NCBI GenBank assembly: GCA_030035585.1
Contig: CM057475.1
Span: 6,676,100 to 6,740,099, forward strand
Source: Dugong dugon
Taxonomy: Eukaryota; Chordata; Mammalia; Sirenia; Dugongidae
Length of the DNA stretch: 64,000 nucleotides
Direction: 5' to 3'
Part shown: positions 33,792-45,655 of the stretch, piece after piece
Layout: every line of letters starts with the position of its first letter
Numbering within the stretch: position 1 is the stretch's first letter
Translations under genes and position numbers: made by a program
The notes under the pieces: generated by a model
What the model saw: the letters and a program-made list of their open reading frames with translations, nothing else
Told to the model about the DNA's origin: nothing
The model's database searches: none

Positions 33792-34300
33792 TTACAAGTA
33801 AAGTGAACAACCAGGTGCACTGCTTGAAGTTCTGCCCATTGGGAGGATTTTCATGCACCTCTGTTCTTCGGGGAGGTCCCAGAAAGGGGCTATAGTGCTG
33901 CCACTGTCCACTTTCGAGTGGTGCCTGCGTATCGCACAGAACCCATCTGTAAAGCAGGGCAGAGTTTTCTCTTCTTCAGTCAACTGATCATAAGGAACTC
34001 CACATGAGGCCATAGGTGCAGACTGGGAGATGGAAGGTAATGTGACAGAAGTGGAAACCATGGGCATTTGGACCACTTCCTCATGCAACTTACTTGTGCC
34101 TTCAGGTCCTGCTCTGGCCCAATCTTGTCTATACAACTTCCATTTAGTGATGGAGTGCTGCTGTGCATGTCCAACTTTATGACTCTGTGGGTCAGACAAC
34201 ACCCAGTTCATGATGGGCAGCTCAGGCCTCATGGTGACTTGGTGTCCCATGGTTAAGCATTCAGTCTCTACTAAGGCCCAGTAATAAGCCAAAAGGTGTT
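33792..34300 (-). pseudogene. ERV-L RT connection / RNase H remnant
   Basis: The 166-codon frame at 33792-34292 contains the connection region (ALVETECLTMGHQVTMRPEL) and reaches RNase H-like sequence (PCFTDGF, with one Asp of the active site in TDG). RNase H removes the RNA strand after reverse transcription. Frames on either side are broken. Confidence 0.78.
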
Positions 34301-34538
34301 TCTCAAAAGGAGAGTAGTTATCTGCAGAGGATGGCAGGGCTTTGCTTCAAAATCCTAAGGGTCTGTGCTGTGATTCACCAATAGGGGCCTGCCAAAGACT
34401 CCAAACAGCATCTCTATCTGCCACGGACACTTCAAGCACAATTGGATCAGCTTCATCTTATGTCCAAGAGGCAGAATGGCTTGCACAGCAGCCTGAACCT
34501 GTTGCTGAGCCTTCTCTTGTTCTGGTCCCCACTCAAAA

Positions 34539-35203
34539 CTAGCAGCTTTTCAAGTCATTTGATAAATAGGCCAGAGTAGCACACCCAAATGAGGGATATG
34601 TTGCCTTCAAAATCCAGAGGCCCACTAGGTGCTGTGCCTCCTTTTTAGTTGTTGGAGGAGCCAGATGCAATAAAATTTCCTTCACTTTAGAAGGAGTAGC
34701 TCCACATGCCCCACACCACTGGACTCCTAGAAATTTCACTGAGGTGGAAGGTGCCTGAAATTTTTGTGAGATTAATTTCCCACCCTCTAGCACACAAAAG
34801 TTTTACCAATAAGTCCAGAGTCATTAACACTTCTTCCTTACTAAGTCAATCAGAATAATGTCATCAATGTAATGGACCACTGTGACATCTTGTGGAAGGG
34901 AAAGGCGATCAAGGTCTCTGTGGATTAAATAATGGTATAGGGCTGGAGAGTTGATGTAGCTCTGAGGTAGGCAAATGAAGGTGTATTGCTGGCCTTGGCA
35001 GCTAAAGGCAAACTGCTTCTGATGGTCCGTAGAAACAGGTATGGAGAAAAACACGTTAGCCAGATCAGTAGTTGCATACTGGGTACCAGGAGATGTATTA
35101 ATTTTCTCAAGCAACGAAACTACATCTGGAACAGCAGCTGTGGTTGGATTCACCACCTGGTTAAGTTTTTGATAATCCACTGTTGTTCTCCAAGATCCAT
35201 CTG
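34539..35203 (-). pseudogene. ERV-L reverse transcriptase, palm and thumb remnant
   Basis: 34824-35180 is open for 118 codons and includes MDYQKLNQVV, the palm motif around DLANVFFSIPV, and the catalytic box YIDDIILI (YxDD form). 34539-34793 gives the thumb (STSVKFLGVQWCGACG, APPTTKKEAQHLVGL). Its N-terminal part lies at about 43357-43640 beyond the inserted L1. The active-site box is intact but the gene is split by the L1 and frameshifted. Confidence 0.9.
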
Positions 35204-35781
35204 TTTTTTTTTTTTAATTTATTTTTTATTGTGATTTAGGTGAAAATTTACAGCTCAAGTTAATTTCTCATACAAAAATTTATACACATATTGTTATGTG
35301 ACACTAGTTGCAATCCCTGTAATGTGACAGCACACTTCCCCTTTCCACCCTGGGTTTCCTGTGTACCTCCAACCAGCTCCTTTCCCTTTCTCCCTTCTCA
35401 TCCTCCTCCGGACAGGAGCTGCCCATTTGGTCTCATATATCTGCTTGAGCCAAGAAGCACATTCTTCAAGAGTATTATTTTGTGTTTCATAGTCCATTCA
35501 ATTCTTTGTCTGAAGAGTCGGCTTCAGGAATGGTTTTAGTTTTGGGTTAACAGAGCGTCCAGGGACTAAGGCTTCTGGAGTTCCTCCAGTCTCAGTCAGA
35601 CCATTAAGTCTGGTCTTTTTACATGAAGCTGAGTTCTGCTCCACACTTTTCCCCAGCTCCGTCAGGAAGTCTCTGTTGTGTCCCTGTCAGGGCAGTCATT
35701 TGTGGTAGCTGGGCACCATCTAGTTCTTCTGGCTTTAGGCTGATGGAGTCTCTGGTTTAGGTGGCCCTTTTGTCTCTTGGG

Positions 35782-38700
35782 TTAGTATTTTCCAAACCTA
35801 AGTTGTTTCCATCTTTTTGCTATTGTGAACAGTGCTTCAATGAACATGAGTGTGCATGTATCTATTCTTGTGACAGCTCTTATTTCTCTAGGACATATTC
35901 CAAGGAGTGGGATTGCTGGATGATATGATACTTCTATTTCTAGCTTTTTAAGGAAGTGCCAAATCGATTTCCAAAGTGGTTGTACCATTTTACATTCCCA
36001 CCAGCAGTGTATAAGTGTTCCAGTCTCTCCACAACCTCTCCAACATTTATTATTTTGTAATTTTGGATTAGTGCTAGCCTTGATGGGATGAGATGGTATC
36101 TCATTGTAGTTTTTATTTGCATTCCTCTAATGGCTAAAGATAATGAGCATAAATGTCTTCTTTGGTGAAGTGTCTGTTCGTATCCTTTGCCCACTTTTTA
36201 ATTGAGTTATTGGTCTTTTTGTTGTTGAGGTTTTGCAATATCTTGTAGATTTTAGAGATTAGACACTGATTAGATTTATCATAGCCAAAAAGTATTTCCA
36301 GTCTGTAGGTTGTCTTTTTACTCTTTTGGTGACGTCTTTTGATGAGCATGAGTGTTTGATTTTTAGGAGCTCCCAGTTATCTACTTTCTGTTCTAGTGTT
36401 TGTGCATTGTTACTTATGGTTCGTATTCTGTTTATGCCGTGTATTAGGGCGGCTAGCGTTGTCCTTATTTTTTATTCCATGATCTTTATCATTTTAGATT
36501 TTCTATTTAGGTCTTTGATCCATTTTGAGCTGGGTTTTCTACATGGTGTGAGGTATAGGTCTTGTTTCATTTCTTTGCAAATGGATATCCAGTTATGTCA
36601 GCACCATTTGTTAAAGAGACTATTTTTTTTCCAATTAACAGTCTTTGGGCCTTTGTAAAATATCAGCTGCTCACAGGTGGATGAATCTACGTCTTGATTC
36701 TCAATTCTGTTCCATTGGTCTATGTATCTGTTATTGTATCAGTACCAGCTGTTTTGATTATTGTGGTGGTATAATAGGTTCTAAAATCAAGTAGCGTGAG
36801 GCCTCCCACTTTGTTCTTCTTCTTGAGTAATGCTTTACTTATCCAGGGCCTCTTCCCTTTCCATATGAAGTTAGTGATTTGTTTCTCCATCTCATTAAAA
36901 AGTGTCTTTGGAATTTGGATCGGGATTGCATTGTATCTGTAGATTGCTTTGGGTAGAATTGACATTTTCACAATGTTGATTCTTCCTATCCATGAGCAAG
37001 GTATGTTTTTCCACTTACACAGTTCTCTTTTGCTTTCTTGTAGTAGTGTCTTGTAGTTTTCTTTGTATTCTTTGTATAGGTCTTTTACGTCTCTGGTTAG
37101 ATTTATTCCTAAGTATTGATTTGGTGATTTCCTGTTTGAAATTCTCTTTGTTGGTGTAGAGGAATCCAACAGATTTGTGTATGTTTATCTTGTATCCTGA
37201 TACTTTGCTGAAATCTTCTATTAGTTCCAGTAGTTTTCTTGAGGATTCTTTGAGGTTTTCTGTGTATAAGATCATATCATCTGCAAATAGAGACACATTT
37301 ATTCCTTCCTTACCAATTTCGATGCCCTTTTATTTCTTTTACTAACCTAATTGCTCTGGCTAGGACCTCCAGCACAATGCTGAATAAAAGTGGTGATAAA
37401 GGGCATCCTTGTCTGGTTCCTGCTCTCAAGGGGAATGCTTTCAGATTCTCTCCAGTTATAATGATGTTGGCTGTTGGCTCTTGGCTTTGTATAAATGCCC
37501 TTTATTATGTTAAGGAATTTCCCTTCTATTCTTATTTTGCTGAGAGTTTTTATCTTGAATGGATGTTGAACTTTGTCAAATGCCTTTTCTGCATCAATTG
37601 ATAAGATCATGTGGTTCATATCTTTTGTTTTATTTAGGCGATGGAGTACACTGATTGTTTTTCTAACGTTGAACCATCCCTGCACACCTGGTAGGAATCC
37701 TACTTGGTCATGGTGAATTATTTTTCTGATATGTTGTTGAATTCTATTGGCTAGAATTTTGTTGAGTATTTTTGCATCAATGTTCATGAGGGATATTGGT
37801 CTGTAATTTTGTTTTTTTGTGGTGTCTTTACCTGGTTTTGGTATCAGTGTTATTCTGGCTTCATAGAAGGAGTTTGGGAGTATTCCATCCTTTTCTATGT
37901 TGCGAAATACCTTTAGAAGTAGTGGTGTTAACTCTTCTCTGAAAGTTTGGAAGACTTCTGCAGTGAATTCGTCAGGGCCAGAGCTTTTTTTTTGTTGGAA
38001 GGTTTTTTTTATTACCTCTTCAATCTCTTCTTTTGTTACAGGTTTATTTAGTTGTTCTGCCTTGGTTTGGGTTAGTTTAGGTAGGTAGTATGTTTCAAGA
38101 AATTTGTCCATTTCCTCTAGGTTTTCAAATTTGTTGGAGTACAATTTTTAATAGTATTCTGTTATGATTCTTTTAATTTCAGTTGGTCCTGCTGTGATAT
38201 CACCCATCTTATTTCTTATGCGGGTTATCTTCTTCCTCTCCTGTTTTTATTTTGTCAGTTTGGCCAATGGTTTATCAATTTTGTTGATCTTTTCAAAGAA
38301 CAAGCTTTTGATCTTGTTGACTCTTTCAATTGCTTTTCTATTCTTTATTTCATTTAATTCTGCTCTAATTTTTATCATTTCATTTCATCTGGTGCCTGAG
38401 GGTTTCTTTTGCTGCTCTCTTTCTATTTATTCGAGTTGTAGGGTTAATGTTCTGATTTTGGTCCTTTCTTCTTTTTGGATATGTGCATTTATTGCTATAA
38501 ATTGGCCTCTGAGCACTGCTTTTGCTGTGTTCCAAAGGTTCTGGTAGGATGTGTTTTCATTCTCATTTAATTCTATGAATTTCTTTATTCCGTTCCTGAT
38601 TTCTTCTATAACCCAGTCATTTTTCAGCAAAGTGTTGTTCAATTTTCATGTATTTGATTTTTTTCCTTACTTTTTCTGTTATTGATTTCTGCTTTTATGG

Positions 38701-39401
38701 CTTTATGGTCAGAAAGGATGCTTTGTAATATTTTGATGTTTTGGATTCTGTTAAGGCTTGCTTTGTGGCCTAATATGTGGTCTATTCTGGAGACTGTTCC
38801 ATGTGCATTGGAAAAGAAAGTATACTTGGCTGCTGTTTGGTGCAGTGTTCTATATATATCTATGAGATCAAGTTGGTTGATTGTGGCATTTAGATCTTAC
38901 GTGTTTTTATTCAGCTTCTTTCTGGATGTTCTGTCCTTCACCAAAAGTAGTGTGTTGAAGTCTCCTACTACTATTGTAGAACTGTCTATTTCTCTTTTCA
39001 GTGCTGTTAGAGTTTGTTTTATGTATTTTGGAGCCCTGTCGTTGTGTGCCTAAATATTTATTATGATTATGTCCTCCTGGTGTATTGACCCTTTAATCAT
39101 TATATAGTGTCCTTCCTTATCTTTTGTGGTGGATTTTACTTTAAAGTTTATTTTGTCAGAGGTTAATATTGCCACTCTTGTTCTTTTTTGATTGTTGTTT
39201 GCTTGATATGTTTTTTTTTCCCATCATTTGAGTTTTAGTTTATTTGTTTCTTTGAGTCTAAAGTGTGTCTCTTGTAGGTAGCATATAGACGGATCTTTTT
39301 TTTTTTTTAATCCATTCTGCCACTCTCTGTCCGTTTATTGGTGCATTTAATCTGTTTACATTCAGTATAATTATTAATAGGTATGAGTTTAGTGCTGTCA
39401 T
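35782..39401 (-). pseudogene. L1 ORF2 (endonuclease and reverse transcriptase), frameshifted
   Basis: Starts MTALNSYLLIIILNVNRLNA at 39401, the usual opening of the L1 endonuclease. RT fingers and palm are open at 37347-38144 (265 codons: [57 protein letters not shown]). The catalytic box FADD is at 37276-37287. The C-terminal part runs at 36720-37169 ([20 protein letters not shown]) and 35782-35988 (TCTLMFIEALFTIAKRWKQ). At least five frame breaks separate these, so the protein is dead. ORF2p nicks DNA and reverse transcribes L1 RNA at the nick. Confidence 0.92.
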
Positions 39402-39849
39402 TTTGATTTCTTTGTGTGTGTGATGTTAACAGTTTCTTTGTTCCACTTAATTTTCTGTGCTGAGCCATTTTTCTTTACCTATTTTCTTTTCATCTTTTTC
39501 ATTGTTGTTGATTTTGTATTTGCTGAGTCTAAGTTTTTCTTCTTTTTTATTTTGATGTGTAGGTTTGTTAGTTTCCTTTCTGGTTACCTTAAAATTTACC
39601 TCTATTTTTCTATGTTTAAAACAATCTTTCATTTCTTGTTATCACCTTAACTTCCTCTTTATATGAAAGTTCTATGACTACACTATTTAGTCTGTCTTTT
39701 TTGTTTTAATGTTGTCATCTTTTACATATTGACCTCTCAGTTTCCCGATTTTTAGTGTTTTAGCTTTGACTTATTTTGCGACTTCCCTGTCTGGGTTGAT
39801 ATCTGGTTGTTCTGTCCTGTGTTGTTATCTGATATTATCAATTCTCTAG

Positions 39850-41900
39850 CTAGAGAACTCCCTTTAGTATTTCTTGTAAATTTGGTTTGACTTTTACAAA
39901 TTCCCTTAACTTCTGTTTATCTGGAGATGCTGTAATTTCGCCTTCACATTTGAGAGACAGTTTTGCTGGATATGTAATTCTTGGCTGGGAATTTTTTTCC
40001 TTCAAGGCTTTATATATGTCATCCCACTGCCTTCTTGCCTGCATGGTTTCTGCTGAGTAGTCTTGGCTTAGTCTTATTGACTGTCCTTTGTAGGTGACTT
40101 TTCATTTATCCCTAGTCACTCTTAAAATCCTCTCTTTGTTTTTGGTTTTGGCAAGTTTGATTACAATACGTCTTGGTGACTTTCTTTTGGGATCTACCTT
40201 GTGTGGGGTTCTGCGAGCTTTTTGGATAGATATTTTCCCCTCTTTCATAATATCTGGGAAGTTTTCTGCCAAGAAAACTTCAACAATTCTATCTGTATTT
40301 TCTATTATCCCCCCCCCCCTTTCTGGTAGGTATTCCAATCACTCATAGGTTATTCCTTTTGATAGAGTACCACATAATTCTTAGGGATTCTTCATTTTTT
40401 TAAATTCTTTTATCTGATTTTTCCTCACATAAATTGGTGTCAAGTGCTTTATCTTCAATCTTACTAATTCTGACCTCCATTGCCTCAATTCTGCTCCTAT
40501 GACTTTCTACTGAGTTGTCTAATTCTGAAATTTGATTGTTAATTTTTTGGATTTCTATTTGCCTTCTCTCTATGGATGCTAGCAGCCAGTTAAATTTGTT
40601 ACTTTGTTCTTGTATAGCTCTCCTAAACTACTCTATTAATTTGTCGTGTGTTCCTGATTTGCCTGATCTCTTTCCTGATATCTTGAAGAGCTCTGTATAT
40701 TAATCTTTTTTTTTAAATTTTATTGTACTTCAGGTGAAGGTTTACAGAACAATTAGTTTCCCATTAAACAGTAGTACACATATTGTTTTATGACTTTGGC
40801 TAACAACCCCACAACATGTCAACCCTCTCCCTTCTCCACCTTTTTATTATTATTTTTTTGATGAAAATATACATAGCTAAAGATACATCATTTCAAAAAT
40901 TTCTACATGCACAGTTCAGTGACATCGACTATGCTCTTCCAATTGTGCTGCTATTCTCACTTTAGATGAAGGCTTACAGAACAAAATAGTTTCTCATTAA
41001 ACCATTGGTACACATGTTGCCCTATGACAATGGTTAACAACCCCACTACGCATCAACACTGTCCTTACTCAAGCTTGGGTTCCCTATCACCAGGTTTCCT
41101 GTCCCCTTCTGCCCTCTAGACCTTGTCCCTGGACTTCTGTGCCTCATTAGTCCCATTTTGTTTTATGTGGCTGTCCATTCCCCAGCTGACCGGTGAACCT
41201 TGGAAGTGACTTCACCACTGAGCTAAAAGGGTGTCTGGGGGCCATACTCTCGGGGTTTCTTCAGTCTCCTTTAAGCCAGTAAATCTGATCTTTTTTGTGT
41301 TAGAATTTTGTTCTACATCCTTCTCCAGCTCTGTCCAGAACCCTCTGTTATGATCCCTGTCAGAGCAGTCAGTGGTGGTAGCTGGGCACCATCTAGCTGT
41401 ACTGGACTCAGTCTGGTGGAGGCATTGGTAGCTGTGATCCATTAGTCTTTCAGACTAATCCTTTCCTTGTATCCTGTTCTCTTCATTCTCCTTTGCTCCC
41501 AAAGGGATGAGACCAGTGAAGTATCTTAGATGGTTGCTCAGAGGCTTTTAAGACCCCAGACGCTACTCACCAAGGTAGAATGCAGAAAATTGTCTTTACA
41601 AACTGTGTTATTCCAATTGAGCTAGATGTTCCCCGAGACCATGGTCCCCATAGCCCTCTGCCAAGCAATTCAGTCCCTCAGGGAGTTTGGATGTGTCTAT
41701 GGGGCTTCCATGACCTTTCCTTGTACAAGTTGTGCTGGTTTCTCCAGTATTGTGTACAGTCTCACCCTTCAACAAATGTATATTAATCTTAAAAGATTCT
41801 ACCTCCAGTAATTCTACCTCCAGTAATTCCAAGAGTTTGTCTTCCTCTGGGGGGTTTCTTGGTGCTTTGTTTTGGTCACTTGCTGGAGCCATCATGGTCT
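39850..41900 (-). pseudogene. L1 ORF1, split by a 3'-end L1 insertion
   Basis: The C-terminal domain (39850-40044: MQARRQWDDIYKALKEKNSQ) and the RNA-recognition-like domain (40102-40338: FLAENFPDIMKEGKISIQKA, HKVDPKRKSPRRIVI) are followed upstream by the coiled-coil region (about 40340-40693). Beyond the insert the N-terminus lies at 41791-41900 (MMAPASDQNKAPRNPPEEDK). ORF1p is the trimeric RNA-binding protein of L1. The frame is broken between domains and by a C-run at 40311-40319. Confidence 0.88.
40708..41776 (-). mobile_element. 5'-truncated L1 3' end inserted in L1 ORF1
   Basis: A 1.07-kb non-coding L1 3' end with a T-run at its left end (poly-A on the minus strand). The 14-bp duplication tgtatattaatctt (40694-40707 and 41777-41790) is perfect. 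It carries the same subfamily marks as 953-1290 (complement of 'gagtatggcccccagacacc' near 41235-41255). 40850-40970 looks like yet another small inserted or divergent segment. Confidence 0.9.
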
Positions 41901-43343
41901 GCCTGTTTACGTGATTTGATATTGACTCTTATTTCTGAGCCATTAAAAAGTTGTTACTTTCATTTATTTTATGTTTGCTGATTGTGTCCTAGCTTCTTGT
42001 TTTGTTTTGTTTTGATATGCCCAAATAGGCTGGGCATGTTAGCTGCTTTGATTATTTGCCTCTTTGAAGCTCTAACCACATCCTGTCACCAAGTGGTTAG
42101 ATCTGTTACTAGGTATGTGAGCCCAAGAGTCCGTTTACTTTTTGTGTGTGGATTCAGCTCAGGTGTCCAAGTCGTCGGTCACCGAGTGTGTGGTTCAGGC
42201 TCTAACCTACAGTTCTAGAGAGGCAGGGCTACATAGGGGTGTTTGGAGCAGCCACAGTTCTCTGGTTGCAATATGGGATTTATGTACTGAGCAAGGTAAG
42301 GGGCTGACAGCTGCCCCTGCATGCCTAGGTGGAAGGTCTGTCCCTGTCCCCAAGCCTGTGTAGGTAGGTGAGTTTTGCAGCTGGACTTTGGGCACCCATT
42401 GCTGTTCACTGTAAGGCTTTGGAAGCACCACTTATTTTCGGACCCCTGTCATGGGTGGCTAGGTGGTGTGGGTGGAGACACAAGTCTTCAGGCCCCTGAT
42501 GTGGGTAGGTGAGGACCCTGCTTAATGAGCAGCGCTGTGTCAAATGTCATGAATCTGCCACTCCCCTTAGCTGTTGCAGTTGAAAATAGGCTTCAGGTAT
42601 ATACCCTGTTGTACTATGCTAAAGAGGGCCTACACTGTTGAATGGGCCCACAGAGATCTAGGCAGGGATGAAAGGCATTCGAAGTCCATGGACCCCTAGT
42701 GCCTATGCCTAGGCAAAGGGGCAGTGCCTTCCCTAAGATCCCATCTTAGGCAAGCTGGCACTTTCATTTTTCTTGTTTGTTCATTTGTTTATTTGTTTCC
42801 TCCCCAAAGCCAGGAGACTGGCTCAAGCATGTGATAGGTCCCACTTTCAGCCTAGAGGGTACAGCAACTGCTGAATACTGCTGAATTGGGACCAAAGCAG
42901 AGTGGGGAGGGGCTGGGTGAGGGCAAGACAGGCACTTCCCGGAGGAGGAAGGATTATTTTGATCCTGTGCAGTAGGTTTGATTCTTGCACTTAACTTTCG
43001 AAGATCCAGTGCCGCTTTCCCCTGGCTCCAGAGGTTTGTGCAGACTCTGCTGCTCGGTTTCTCCTTACTTGGAAAATGCATCCTGAGCGCTACTGCTTGC
43101 TTTGGCCCATGTGCACCAGCCACTCTAGCCTGCAGGGTGCTGGCCAGATCAGGTCTGGTGCTTCCTCACTGCTTCTGAACTGTCTCTCCCTCCCCCAGCT
43201 GCTCAGTCTGGCTCCTCAACTTTGTCTTTGATGTTCAGGACTCCTAGATTGTCACATATAATCGACTTACTTGTTTTTATGGGTTTTTGTTGTAAGAGGG
43301 ACCACAGGAAGTATCTGACGTCCACCATCTTGGCCCTGCCCCT
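41901..43343 (-). promoter_or_regulatory. L1 5' UTR with internal promoter
   Basis: About 1.4 kb, GC-richer than the rest of the L1, and alignable block by block with 11400-12817. L1 transcription starts at its first base (43343 here). Open frames inside it (42142-42431, 42764-43178) have no known product. Confidence 0.8.
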
Positions 43344-43356
43344 CCATTTGTTTTTT

Positions 43357-43850
43357 GCACAGACCAAATAGGCGAGTTGAATGGGGACTTGGTGGGAAAT
43401 CACTGCCCCTGCATCCTTCTAGTCCACGATGGTGGTAGTAATCTCTGCAATTCCTCCAGGAATGTGGTATTGCCTTTGGTTTACTATTTTCCTAGGTAGG
43501 GGCAGTTCTAATGGCTTCCACTTGGCTTTTTCTACCATAATAGCCGGTAATCCATTTGTTAGGGGTCCAATGTGGGAATTCTGCCAGTAGCTGAGTGTAT
43601 GTATTCTAATTATGCATTCTGGAACTGAGGAAATCACTACAGGATGGGTTCAGGGACCCAGTGGACCTACTTTGAGACTGACATGAGCTAAGACTCCATT
43701 AATAAGCTGACCTCCATACATCCCCACTCTGACTGATGAGCCACAGTGATGTTTTGGGTCTCCTGGAATTAGTGTCAGTTCACAGCCAGTATTCAGTAAT
43801 CCCTGAAAAGTCTGATTATTTCCTTTTCGCCAATGAACAGTCACTCTTGT
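43357..43850 (-). pseudogene. ERV-L protease and start of reverse transcriptase
   Basis: 43650-43844 shows the retroviral aspartic protease signature in altered form: LLNTGCELTLIPGD, where the family normally has Asp-Thr-Gly, so the catalytic Asp reads Asn. 43419-43637 continues with KAKWKPLELPLPRKIVNQ and the RT N-terminal linker, which runs on to the L1 junction at 43356. The protease would cleave Gag-Pol. Confidence 0.82.
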
Positions 43851-43949
43851 AAAAGACCATAGATCTTGCCATAGGGCAAGGCTGGGGAAAGATTAACAGT
43901 GTGTTTTTGGCAGTATATTGGAGTCGTTCCTCAAGGGGATCCAGCCTCC

Positions 43950-45640
43950 CTTTCAGTCAAGGTCTGTAAACTCGCTCAAGTCTGGGAATTGTTTGAGCGG
44001 ATGTGACTCCCTAATCTGGAGATTTGATTTAGACTGCTGTTCACTCGACCTAGAATTCATCCGCTTGTACAGATGAAGTACGTATTTAGTAGATTTCCTA
44101 TCTATTTCACTCCTTGGGGCACCATGACTAAGTAGCCAATGCCATAAGTCCATACGAGTCAGACTGTTCTGATTACTGCTTTGACTCTATTGTCCATTAT
44201 GTTAGCCATGCCCACCTTGTCTTTGTCGATTGAGTGCCACCACTTGACCCCTACCACCACGGGCTCCAATCAGCCTCATTGTAGTTAAGTATCTTAATGC
44301 AGTTAAGGCAGTTCCCAATGTCATATCTGATTTACATAAATAGCAATCACAGCAGTCCTCAGGAATGCTGGATCTCCCGTCACAAATTTGTTCCTCACCG
44401 TTGTGGTAAAAGATGTGTCCTCTGGGCATTCTATGTATGGGTCTGTGGGTCTAACCTGATAAATCCACTCTAGCATGCCAATTTCCCTAAGCTTTTGAAT
44501 ACCTTCTTCTACACTATACTGAGGTAAATCTGGTACTTCAACTTGATTTAGTGTAGGCCACCACATAATCCATGCTTCAGCAACCCAACCAAATAAACTG
44601 TTAGATCCTTTCCTAACTTCTTTAGCTGAAACATTGAATGAAAATTTGTGCTTAGTTAGCCCATATCAATAAACTCAGACTGATCCATGTTTATGTTCCT
44701 TGCACCATTATCCCACATCCTTAATAACCATTCCCATGCATATTCCCCAGGTTTCTGCTTGTACATATTAGAAAAGTCAAGCAGTTCTTTCAGAGTGTTG
44801 CGTACCTCCTCCTAGGTTATACTTTGTACTTCACTTTTTGAGGCTCGCTGGGACTTAAGTCTAGTTATAGGTCTAGAAACGAAAATCAGTGGGGAAATGT
44901 TTTGAGAACATTCAGCATTGTTTTGTAAAGCATCTGCCTCAGTTTAAGTCCCAGGCAATGACTCAGACAAAGGCGCTTTAGATGCAGCTGTGCTAATCTC
45001 ATTAGATGGGAGTGGAGGGGCTAATGGTTCTGTTGGCAGGGGTGATTCAATGGAATTTAGGGGCTCAGTGTCTCCAGCTTCCTGATTATCTGCCCATACA
45101 TCCACATCCCAGGTTTCAGGATCCCATTTCTTCCCAATCAATGCCCTCACTTTAACTTCAGACACCTCTGGAGTTTGGCAGTTCAGTTGACATTGTAATT
45201 CAGTGACTCTTATAGTAAGAATCTGGGTTTGGTTTTCGACAATATCAACTCTGTTACTACAATAAATAAGACTTTATTTCAAGGCACAAGTAGAAATTTT
45301 GAGGTCATTTATGCCGCACTTGAGCTTTGACCCTGTAGCCTTGAGCTCATCTATTTCTTTCACCAGTTTGTCTAGCAAAAGTAGGACCAACCAACCAGCT
45401 TCCTTATATTTCTCAATATGACAAAATTGTAGGAAGATATCATATATGCAATCTCCCAGAGCCTCATCTTTCACCAATACCTGATCTATTAGTGATGATA
45501 TTTTCCATATTTGAATTGCCACCTCATGCCATGGGTTAGCAGTGCCCTCTTTACTACTGGAATTAGAGCCATCAACATCTTTACCAGACTTGAGAACCAA
45601 TTTAGAAAACTCATCCTTACAATTTTTTTTCTCTAGAACC
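43950..45640 (-). pseudogene. ERV-L gag remnant
   Basis: Broken frames at 43953-44153, 44202-44429, 44321-44566, 44944-45165 and 45274-45640. They lie between the primer-binding site and the protease, where gag belongs. The last includes a Lys/Leu-rich helical stretch (LLLDKLVKEIDELKATGSK) and a long amphipathic N-terminal region. I identify it by position and continuity with pro, not by a clear capsid or zinc-knuckle motif. Confidence 0.65.
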
Positions 45641-45653
45641 ACTCTCAGTACCA
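45637..45653 (-). promoter_or_regulatory. ERV-L primer-binding site, tRNA-Leu-like
   Basis: Just inside the 5' LTR the minus strand reads TGGTACTGAGAGTGGTT, starting with TGG to pair with the CCA tail of a tRNA. It resembles the complement of a tRNA-Leu 3' end, as known for ERV-L, with a few mismatches. Confidence 0.65.
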
Positions 45654-45655
45654 AA

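Larger units (their letters stand above)
35211..43343 (-). mobile_element. Near full-length L1 inserted in the ERV-L pol gene
   Basis: About 7.06 kb of L1 once the 1.07-kb insert at 40708-41776 is removed. Minus-strand order: 5' UTR from 43343 (opening 'ggggcagggccaagatggtg'), ORF1, ORF2 starting at 39401, 3' UTR 35216-35781, poly-A tail (T-run at 35204-35215). Flanking repeats ccatctgtttttt (35198-35210) and ccatttgtttttt (43344-43356) differ at one base. The ERV-L RT frame is contiguous once the L1 is taken out. Confidence 0.93.

Noticed and set aside
36326..39650. Plus-strand hydrophobic frames (for example 36326-36658, 38164-38547, 38682-39053)
   Set aside because: Shadows of the minus-strand L1 ORF2. 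A-rich coding DNA gives T-rich, hydrophobic antisense frames.
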